Below are positions 1 to 4,952 of a DNA stretch of 7,600 nt, one piece after another. The notes below the pieces were generated by a model, which saw nothing but the letters and a program-made list of their open reading frames with translations, searched no databases and was not told the DNA's origin. Both the position numbers and the translations under genes were made by a program. The stretch is from the NCBI GenBank assembly GCA_046050405.1, contig JBJOPY010000196.1, positions 1 through 7,600 of the forward strand. The letters are read 5' to 3'. Source of the DNA: JADKCL01 sp046050405 (GTDB lineage: Bacteria > Bacteroidota > Bacteroidia > J057 > JADKCL01). Numbering within the stretch: the first letter of the stretch is position 1; the number at the start of each line of letters is the position of its first letter.

Positions 1-1
1 C

Positions 2-298
2 GTTCGGAACAAGAAGGAAACGATCTACTGCTATGATGAGGAGGAGAAGCAAGCAGCCATGAAACGGCTGGGGAAATCTGCGGAAATCACACGCTTCAAG
101 GGTCTTGGGGAAATTTCCCCCAATGAGTTCGGGGCGTTCATCGGCGAGCAGATGCGCCTGGATCCTGTGATCATTCGAAAAGACTCGCACATCACCGAGA
201 TGCTCGAGTACTACATGGGCAAAAATACTCCTGACCGCCAGGATTTTATCATCGACAACCTGCGGGTCGAGAAGTTGGTGGTGGAAGAGGTGGCCTGA
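2..298 (+). CDS. parE: DNA topoisomerase IV subunit B (ParE), C-terminal fragment
   Basis: This is the last 98 residues of a type IIA topoisomerase B subunit; the reading frame is open to the left edge, so the 5' part lies outside the window. ParE supplies the ATPase and TOPRIM functions of topoisomerase IV, which unlinks daughter chromosomes in the cytoplasm together with ParC. The diagnostic stretch is ITRFKGLGEISPNEF, the conserved end of the TOPRIM/B-subunit C-terminus. It is followed by YYMGKNTPDRQDFIIDNLRVE, the form I know from Bacteroidota ParE; GyrB has RYKGLGEM followed by a different tail. The gene stops at 296-298. No ParC gene follows: the next gene is convergent, with a 222-bp gap in which I see no T-tailed terminator. 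GyrB is the only serious alternative and is less likely. Confidence 0.9.
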   Translation, partial: VRNKKETIYCYDEEEKQAAMKRLGKSAEITRFKGLGEISPNEFGAFIGEQMRLDPVIIRKDSHITEMLEYYMGKNTPDRQDFIIDNLRVEKLVVEEVA

Positions 299-520
299 GG
301 AGGATTCCGCCGCAGCGCTGACCCGAAGAGATGCCTGTGTTTCTGCCTCGTCCATGGCGTGCATCTTTGGCAGGCTTGTCCGGTTGTGGAGCCATCCAGG
401 AACAGCCCCGCCCGGAGGTATGCGCATGGCCTCAAGGTATTCCCCCTCTACTTTAGGGAAGCGGCAAGATGCAGGCCACCAGGGAAGCCTGAAACATCCG
501 TCCATTATCAGCCAGGATCC

Positions 521-1792
521 TCACTCCGCCACCTTCACCAGCTTGCAGGTCCACGCTTGCCCCTTCGAATGAACGCGAGCCAGGTAGGCACCCGCCGCGA
601 TGGAACTGGTCTCCATCGTGATCACAGGACGGCCATTCACCCGCTCCGACACCAACACCCGACCTGTCAAGTCCAGAATCTCCACACGGTCGGCAGGGGA
701 AGGAACCGAACGGAGGTCAATGCTCAGGCGATGGTAGAAGGGCTGCGGAAATGTGGAAATCGACCGGGAGGGTTCAGCCTCCGCCGTGGCCGTGGCCGGA
801 AGGTTGTAATCCACGGCAAGCGCTTCAGGGGACACTCCAACGGCCACACTGTCCACCACTTGGCCGGCCATTTCGTAGGAGTACATGCGGCCGTACGTCG
901 CATAGTCCGTTTCCGTGACGTAGAAACGCTGGAGGACAGTGTCGAGGGCCATTCCCGCCCAGAATCCCGGCACGACAGTGCTATCCACAAGCTGCATAGT
1001 GCTGAGATCCCAGCCCCCGATGCCGGATCCAAATGCCGCATAGAGCTTGCCATTGAAGATTCCGCAGCCTTGGGAGCTAGGCAGGTCGACACGGTGATGA
1101 CTGAGGGCGCCACTCATGGTATTGTAGGCAGTGACGATGCCGTAAGTGGCCGAGTAGGAAATTTGGTTGACGGAGTACAGGATACCTCCCTTCAAATACA
1201 AATTCTTGATGATGCGGCCATTGGTGTCGAGGTCGATCTCACGGGCGAGCAAATGGCTTTGCAAGGAAACGACGCCGATACTTCCATTGGGTGCGCCGAA
1301 GCCGATGGGGACGGCCACATAAGCCGAGTCGCCGTGCACCACGATGCCCTCGCATTCACCTGAGAGCCCTGTGACTGCATGAACCAGGCTCAGGTCGCTG
1401 CGGTTCCGAACTTCCATGTATTCCCCGACAGCCCCGTAGCCCTTGGAAACGAGGAGCTTGTCCTGATAGACGGCAGACTGCCTGACCCCCTTGACCATCG
1501 TCATGGCTGTACGCTGGAGGTGGTCGAGGTCATATTTGACGATCAGGCTGTCCGCACAGACAAAAGCCTCGCGCCCATGGACCATGACATGCTGCACAGA
1601 ACTCGCCGGAAAGGAATCGAAGACTGCATATTGTCGGGTGGAGGGATTGAAGGCCGCCATTCTCACCAGATTGCTTGGGCCGAATACACCGCCATTGGCG
1701 ATGATGACCTGTCCGGGAGCTTGGGCCTGAATGGACGCGGTGATCCTTCCGAGGCAGAAAAGAAGAACCAAGAGTTGTAACAATGCTTTCAT
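521..1792 (-). CDS. Secreted beta-propeller-like protein with T9SS sorting domain
   Basis: A 423-aa exported protein. I chose the start at 1792 because it gives a classic signal peptide (MKALLQLLVLLFCLG, cleavage near AQA at residues 23-25); the frame is open 63 codons further upstream, but that extension is not signal-like. Residues about 26-335 consist of repeated short strands of the YncE/DUF5074 type. Examples are VHGREAFVCADSLIVKYDLD, VYQDKLLVSKGYG, VHGDSAYVAVPIG, FNGKLYAAFGSG and RFYVTETDYATYGRMYSYE, a spacing consistent with propeller blades. Residues about 346-423 form a type A T9SS C-terminal sorting domain: FPQPF, VEILDLTGRVL, GAYLARV and a final KLVKV. The protein should therefore cross the outer membrane by T9SS and become cell-surface attached or released. 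The ligand cannot be read from the sequence. Family knowledge: YncE-like propellers in Bacteroidota include BtuG, which captures B12 for BtuB. The gene is monocistronic and convergent with parE; no Shine-Dalgarno is visible. Confidence 0.85.
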   Translation of the reverse strand: MKALLQLLVLLFCLGRITASIQAQAPGQVIIANGGVFGPSNLVRMAAFNPSTRQYAVFDSFPASSVQHVMVHGREAFVCADSLIVKYDLDHLQRTAMTMVKGVRQSAVYQDKLLVSKGYGAVGEYMEVRNRSDLSLVHAVTGLSGECEGIVVHGDSAYVAVPIGFGAPNGSIGVVSLQSHLLAREIDLDTNGRIIKNLYLKGGILYSVNQISYSATYGIVTAYNTMSGALSHHRVDLPSSQGCGIFNGKLYAAFGSGIGGWDLSTMQLVDSTVVPGFWAGMALDTVLQRFYVTETDYATYGRMYSYEMAGQVVDSVAVGVSPEALAVDYNLPATATAEAEPSRSISTFPQPFYHRLSIDLRSVPSPADRVEILDLTGRVLVSERVNGRPVITMETSSIAAGAYLARVHSKGQAWTCKLVKVAE

Positions 1793-2211
1793 CGTGACGA
1801 GTCTAAAACTGCATGCAAATGGGTGTAGGTTCACCGAATTCCCCTTTAAAAGGCCGAGCGTGGGTTTGCCACGTCCCGGATACTTCTGCGGGGCGAAGAT
1901 AACGGCGAAATTGAAAATCCGGGACAGAAACTTGATCCGATGCCTCCAGCTACGGAAATGGGAGGCCGGGTTCAGCGTCATGCATGGAATGGATAGGACA
2001 ACTGCGCATGCATCGATCGCGGATTTCGCAGGGAATGTTTCATCAAGGGTGTCCGCAATGGTGATCTACAAGGTGAAAGCACGATTACAATAATTATCCG
2101 CCCCCTCGGCGGGTAGCCAATGTCATCTTGAGAGCCATAAGGCGGTCATCGGAGGTGATTGCCGATTTCGAGCGCATTGTCCATCATCCGAAGACCGGCC
2201 GGTTCCGTTTT

Positions 2212-2249
2212 CCGGTGGTGCGCTACTGCACGCGACAGCGCACCACCGG
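2212..2249. repeat. Perfect 13-bp inverted repeat (stem-loop)
   Basis: The left arm CCGGTGGTGCGCT (2212-2224) is exactly complementary to the right arm AGCGCACCACCGG (2237-2249), with a 12-nt loop. There is no T-run on either side, so it is not a standard intrinsic terminator. It lies mid-way in a gene-free region, next to another short palindrome (ACCGGCCGGT at 2194-2203). It could be a dispersed intergenic palindrome, a protein-binding site or part of a structured transcript. Confidence 0.75.
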
Positions 2250-2397
2250 GCCATTCCCGGATGTACGCACCCCTCTTGGCCTTGACGGCCTTGCGCTGCT
2301 GCCTTGTTGGTAGCCTTTGATGAGTTTTACGGTGTGGAACGTCCCTGATCTTTCCAGAGTACAGGAAGCAAGCCCGGGAGCATGTGGCAGAAGTAGC

Positions 2398-2456
2398 ATT
2401 CACGTGAAAAGCCTGGCAATCGGTGAAATATGCTCGAACATATCAAGAATTCACGT
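2398..2456. promoter_or_regulatory. Palindromes and direct repeat upstream of the lipoprotein gene
   Basis: A perfect 10-bp palindrome TTCACGTGAA lies at 2399-2408. The 8-mer ATTCACGT occurs at 2398-2405 and again at 2449-2456, ending 11 bp before the lipoprotein start codon. Between them is a near-perfect palindrome (ATATG at 2428-2432, CATAT at 2439-2443, centre CTCGAA). This clustering just before a start codon suggests an operator, but no regulator is encoded nearby and chance is not excluded. Confidence 0.3.
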
Positions 2457-2467
2457 TGATTTGTAGC

Positions 2468-2968
2468 ATGAAAAAACAGGTCTGGATCCTATTGGCTATA
2501 CTGCCTTGGTCACTGACAGGCTGCAATCGCCGGGATATTTCCCACGAATCGTCCGCACCCAGCCCATCGGATACGGTCGCCCAGCCCGTGCAGGTGGCAT
2601 CGGGCGATGCAGGCGGAGGCCCCGCAAAGGAAGCCTTGAACCTGATCCTAGACTTGGCCAAGGCAGGGGATTGTGAAACCATCGCTCCCTTGCTCGCCTA
2701 CAAATCGGGTGCCGATGCCTGGAAGAGAGGAATGCACTACAATGTTCTGGAAGAGCGGCTGGAAGCTGAAAAGGAATGTGCCAAGTTGGAGGTGATCGTC
2801 GCCGGGCTTCAACACCTCGAATTTCTCGAATTTTCCACTGATGTCGAGCGTGAGGGCGAATGGCTGATCTGGATAGTTAAGCTGTCCTACGAGGACGGGA
2901 CGACAGAGGAGAAGGCATTCGCCTTTTTAAACGTCTCAGGCATCCATCTTCTGGGGGACATTGACTGA
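2468..2968 (+). CDS. Small lipoprotein, possibly NTF2-like/DUF4878-like fold
   Basis: A 166-aa predicted lipoprotein. The start at 2468 was chosen over an in-frame ATG at 2423 because it places a canonical signal and lipobox at the N-terminus: MKKQVWILLAILPW, then L16-T17-G18-C19. The predicted mature protein is lipidated on Cys19 and membrane-anchored facing the periplasm, or on the cell surface. Residues 20-48 are a Ser/Pro/Asp-rich linker. Residues about 49-166 hold a helix (AKEALNLILDLAKAGDCETIAPLL), a charged helix, and two or three strands ending in WLIWIVKLSYEDGTTEEKAFAF and IHLLGDID. That order resembles small NTF2-like/DUF4878 lipoproteins, a fold-level guess only. It stands alone, with no same-strand partner, and is followed by stem-loops and a strong terminator. 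No Shine-Dalgarno is seen. Function unknown. Confidence 0.8.
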   Translation: MKKQVWILLAILPWSLTGCNRRDISHESSAPSPSDTVAQPVQVASGDAGGGPAKEALNLILDLAKAGDCETIAPLLAYKSGADAWKRGMHYNVLEERLEAEKECAKLEVIVAGLQHLEFLEFSTDVEREGEWLIWIVKLSYEDGTTEEKAFAFLNVSGIHLLGDID

Positions 2969-2988
2969 GGGCTTGGCGGGAGGCTCTG

Positions 2989-3010
2989 CCGAAAGGGTGC
3001 AACCTTTCGG
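2989..3010 (+). other. Perfect 8-bp stem-loop in the 3' region of the lipoprotein mRNA
   Basis: CCGAAAGG (2989-2996) pairs exactly with CCTTTCGG (3003-3010) around the 6-nt loop GTGCAA. It begins 21 nt after the lipoprotein stop codon and lacks a T-run, so by itself it is not a terminator. It may protect the mRNA 3' end or be a site on DNA. Confidence 0.55.
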
Positions 3011-3045
3011 GAAATAGGATAGCGCACTGAACCGCTGTGCCTGAG

Positions 3046-3090
3046 GGCCGGGACGGAATCGCAGATTTCCAATTCCGTCCCGGCCTTTTT
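3046..3090 (+). terminator. Intrinsic terminator of the lipoprotein gene
   Basis: GGCCGGGACGGAAT (3046-3059) is exactly complementary to ATTCCGTCCCGGCC (3072-3085), with a 12-nt loop and TTTTT at 3086-3090. The long GC-rich stem plus U-tract ends transcription on the plus strand. There is no T-run in the opposite direction, so it is unlikely to serve the convergent minus-strand genes. Confidence 0.9.
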
Positions 3091-3104
3091 GACATGGATG
3101 ATCC

Positions 3105-3121
3105 GGCCGCGGGATGCGGCC
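3105..3121 (-). other. Short GC stem-loop just after the PRX-like gene
   Basis: GGCCGC (3105-3110) and GCGGCC (3116-3121) form a perfect 6-bp stem with a 5-nt loop, 4 nt beyond the stop codon of the minus-strand thioredoxin-family gene. No U-tract follows on the minus strand. It may mark the 3' end of that mRNA or contribute to Rho-dependent termination; support is only structural. Confidence 0.4.
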
Positions 3122-3125
3122 TTGC

Positions 3126-3761
3126 TCAATGGGCCGCCTGGTCCTTCTTCCACTTGATGCCGCACCCGATGGCCTTTGTAGATTGCGGATCGGGAGCCTG
3201 GCCGGCAGCCACATTGGCAATGGCACTTTCCAAGTACTTTTCCTTGACCGCAGACGCATCCTGCGCGTTGTCATCGATCGCCCCCACGTAGCGTACGATG
3301 AATGTGCCGTTGACATTTTCCAGCAGATAGACGTGGGGGGTGCGGACGGCACTGTACGCCCTGGCGATCTCCTGGCTGTCATCCACGAGGTAGGGGAAGG
3401 TGAAATGCTTCCTCTTGGCACGCTTCTTCATCTCGGAAGGGGAATCCTCCGGATAAGCCTTGGCATCGTTCGGATTGATCGCCACCACTGGGAACCCTTG
3501 GCTTTTGTATTGGGCGTCCAATGCCACGAGGCGATCTTCATAGAGCTTGGAAAAAGGGCAATGGTTGCAAGTGAACACGATGACAACGCCCTTGTCATTT
3601 TTGTACCCGTCAAGTGAAACCATCCCGCCGTCAATGTTTTTCAGCGAAAAACCAGGTGCTTCCTTGCCGATGAGGTCGGCATCCACCTGTGCCTGAACCG
3701 TGAAATTCACGAGTGTCAGAATGGACACCACGAATAAGGATAGAATGCTAGTTGTTTTCAT
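3126..3761 (-). CDS. Exported thioredoxin-family protein (PRX-like, CxxCP active site)
   Basis: A 211-aa protein with an N-terminal signal (SILSLFVVSILTLVNFTVQAQ, cleavage near residue 25), so periplasmic. Residues about 30-185 form an AhpC/TSA-like thioredoxin fold: GKEAPGFSL, then VIVFTCNHCPFSKLYEDRL with the CxxC pair at Cys65/Cys68, VVAINPND, and the cis-proline segment RTPHVYLL (Pro142). The C-terminal IGCGIKWK with Cys200 is typical of the PRX-like1 subgroup. The likely role is disulfide or thiol-peroxide chemistry in the envelope; the substrate is not visible. The gene's start overlaps the end of the upstream TlpA-like gene by 14 nt, indicating one transcript and translational coupling. 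It may receive electrons from that neighbour (inference). No Shine-Dalgarno is seen. Confidence 0.88.
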   Translation of the reverse strand: MKTTSILSLFVVSILTLVNFTVQAQVDADLIGKEAPGFSLKNIDGGMVSLDGYKNDKGVVIVFTCNHCPFSKLYEDRLVALDAQYKSQGFPVVAINPNDAKAYPEDSPSEMKKRAKRKHFTFPYLVDDSQEIARAYSAVRTPHVYLLENVNGTFIVRYVGAIDDNAQDASAVKEKYLESAIANVAAGQAPDPQSTKAIGCGIKWKKDQAAH

Positions 3762-4254
3762 GTTTATGCGATGACATTAGAGAATTGACGGTGGAAGACA
3801 GGGCTTCATAGGTGAAGTCGCCCTCGTGAAACTTGCGAATGTCCCTCGAATCGCAAACGAACAGGGTCGCAGGAATGGAACCGGACCATTCAGGACTTAC
3901 CTTGTTGATCCAACTGTTGAAATTGGGTTCATCCAGGAAGACAACCCTGGAATGCAGCTTCCTCTTGGCGAGGAATGGCACCAGCTTCGTCCGATACTCT
4001 GACTTGAAGTCCAGTGAGATGAAGACCACCTTCACTTTCTGATCGGCCATCTCCGTTTGCAACCGGTCAAAATGCGGCATTTCCGCAACGCAAGGCTTGC
4101 ACCATGTGGACCAGAAATTCAGGACGTACAGGGTGTCGCTGTCCGAGCCGATGATGTCTAGAACGTCTTCAAGGTGAATGACCTCAGGGGCTTGCGCCCG
4201 AGATTGGGCCGCCCAGCCACAGATCAACCAAAAGGACAGCAGCAACGTTTTCAT
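3748..4254 (-). CDS. TlpA-like periplasmic thiol-disulfide oxidoreductase
   Basis: A 168-aa protein. The start at 4254 was chosen because MKTLLLSFWLICGWAAQSRAQ is a clean signal peptide; the in-frame ATG six codons upstream (4272) would add MGLCTC. The thioredoxin fold spans about residues 27-160: the strand TLYVLNFWSTWCKPC, with active-site Cys52/Cys55 and Lys53-Pro54 between them, the following EMPHFDRL helix, VVFISLDF, and the cis-proline loop SIPATLFV (Pro128). WCKPC is the usual TlpA/ResA-type motif of periplasmic reductases. The short length means a bare thioredoxin domain with no N-terminal DUF4369. It is the first gene of a two-gene minus-strand unit with the PRX-like gene, overlapping it by 14 nt. 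A role in reducing envelope disulfides, possibly of that partner, is inferred from context. Confidence 0.88.
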   Translation of the reverse strand: MKTLLLSFWLICGWAAQSRAQAPEVIHLEDVLDIIGSDSDTLYVLNFWSTWCKPCVAEMPHFDRLQTEMADQKVKVVFISLDFKSEYRTKLVPFLAKRKLHSRVVFLDEPNFNSWINKVSPEWSGSIPATLFVCDSRDIRKFHEGDFTYEALSSTVNSLMSSHKHENN

Positions 4255-4398
4255 ACAGGTGCACAACCCCATCCGACGGGGGAATGTTTCGGAAAGGGTG
4301 GAATTCGTGACGCCACCTCAGAAGTGCCAGGGTCATGAGGCAACCGCCAATTCAGGGCAGGGCAAGTTGCGGGGAGCCATCACTGTTTTCAGATGAAG

Positions 4399-4429
4399 TT
4401 TTCGAATTAGAGGGCAATTTCTATCTTTG
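4399..4429 (+). promoter_or_regulatory. Bacteroidota-type promoter for the riboswitch operon
   Basis: TATCTTTG at 4422-4429 fits the Bacteroidota -7 box TAnnTTTG exactly. A T-rich element (TTTT 4399-4402, then C) lies 19 nt upstream in the position of the -33 box, although it lacks the preferred TTG. Transcription would begin at about 4435, precisely where the P1-like helix of the riboswitch candidate begins, which supports both calls. Confidence 0.6.
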
Positions 4430-4434
4430 TGTCC

Positions 4435-4613
4435 CTACGGTGGCGGCCCCGTTGCATGAGAGGGGATTGCCTTGGGAGACGGTCCAGCGGCGGTCTGGAA
4501 CGGTTCCCGCTGCTGAGACTCCCTCGCAAGGAGATCAAGGGCATTTCCGGACAAGAAGGCGATCCCTGTCTCGCATGGGGAAAGGTGCCGAAGCGGAAGG
4601 ATGCCTGCCGTAG
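4435..4613 (+). promoter_or_regulatory. Putative cobalamin (B12) riboswitch, divergent
   Basis: Blocks resembling the cobalamin riboswitch consensus occur in the right order. These are GGTGGC (4439-4444); GGGAG (4474-4478); a hairpin TCCAG/CTGGA (4483-4487 with 4495-4499); GGAACGGTTCCCGC followed by TGCTGAGA (4497-4518, consensus ggaACgGuCCCGCCACUGUgA); CCCTG (4564-4568, consensus CCACUG); GGGGAAAGG (4577-4585, consensus GGGAAGG); and AAGGATGCCTGCC (4597-4609), close to the B12 box CAGGAGACCTGCC. The ends pair: CTACGG (4435-4440) with CCGTAG (4608-4613), then GGC (4442-4444) with GCC (4603-4605). The length, about 179 nt, is typical. Binding of adenosyl- or other cobalamin would lower expression of the genes downstream. 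The operon contains a BtuB-like receptor gene, as expected. Divergent point: the loop at 4488-4494 lacks the usual GUG..AAU. Identification is by eye, without a covariance search. Confidence 0.68.
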
Positions 4614-4952
4614 CGACTTTGTTGGATTGCTTTCGGTAGAATTATGCTGATCAATACGTTTGCCAGTAGCGCAGGTTCGACCCCGCAGCGTCCTTCCACC
4701 CAGGCAATGATGCTGCGGGATCGTCGAATCCTGTCGAATCCCGTCTCCGCGACCCACATTGCCATCGTCGGAGGGGAGCGGAATGCACATTGTCTTGGCC
4801 GTCGGAAACCGATGGGGCGACGCACCGCTGCGAATGGCATTCCCGGTGTGGAGATTTCCAGGCCTGCTCCGGGAACATCCCTTCTATCCATCCAGAACCG
4901 CCATGAAACGGCTCCCATGAACGCGACCCAGGCTGCGCGGTAGCCTCTCCAA
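4614..4952 (+). other. Long leader between the riboswitch candidate and the first gene
   Basis: These 339 nt separate the riboswitch candidate from the SUMF1-like start codon, longer than a usual expression platform. An 11-bp stem with one G-U pair joins 4682-4692 to 4709-4719 (16-nt loop). A second hairpin is CCGTCGG/CCGATGG (4799-4805 with 4809-4815). CCATCG at 4762-4767 could compete for the second arm, giving alternative structures. A small hairpin AGGCT/AGCCT (4930-4934 with 4942-4946) ends six bases before the ATG at 4953. No U-tract follows any stem, so control by translation or Rho is more likely than an intrinsic terminator. A 99-codon plus-strand frame (4644-4943) has no protein-like features. 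A minus-strand NHL-like trace is described in the findings. Confidence 0.5.

Larger units (their letters stand above)
1793..2467. other. 675-bp intergenic region without a convincing gene
   Basis: This stretch separates the divergent propeller and lipoprotein genes and should hold both promoters. Short open frames occur on both strands (for example 2128-2313 plus and 2146-2403 minus), but their translations are rich in Arg/Pro, show no signal peptide or family motif, and look like random frames in GC-rich DNA. A GC hairpin lies at 2098-2112 (CCGCC, 5-nt loop, GGCGG), and a perfect 13-bp stem lies at 2212-2249. A poor promoter candidate for the lipoprotein gene is TTG at 2291-2293, a 17-nt spacer, and TAGCCTTTG at 2311-2319; it has one extra base relative to the TAnnTTTG consensus. 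I found no convincing promoter for the minus-strand propeller gene. Confidence 0.6.

Noticed and set aside
299..520. Possible terminator between the convergent parE and propeller genes
   Set aside because: Only weak short pairings such as CAGGC/GCCTG (472-476 with 487-491) are visible and none is followed by a T-run on either strand.
359..1363. Plus-strand open frame of 334 codons opposite the propeller gene
   Set aside because: It is antisense to a gene with a signal peptide, strand repeats and a T9SS domain. Its own product is His/Arg-rich with no recognisable domain, so it is a shadow frame.
2146..2403. Minus-strand 85-codon frame in the intergenic region
   Set aside because: Highly basic, no start signal or conserved motif, and it spans the 13-bp hairpin. 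Not supported as a gene.
4664..4692. GGTTCGACCCC, resembling the T-loop of a tRNA or tmRNA
   Set aside because: Only two base pairs flank the loop as a T-stem, and no acceptor, D or anticodon arm can be drawn upstream. It is a chance resemblance.
4644..4943. Plus-strand open frame of 99 codons filling the leader and ending 10 nt before the SUMF1-like start
   Set aside because: The translation has no signal peptide, hydrophobic core or family motif and is rich in Arg/Pro/Thr as expected of random GC-rich frames. No SD precedes it. A leader peptide cannot be excluded but is not supported.
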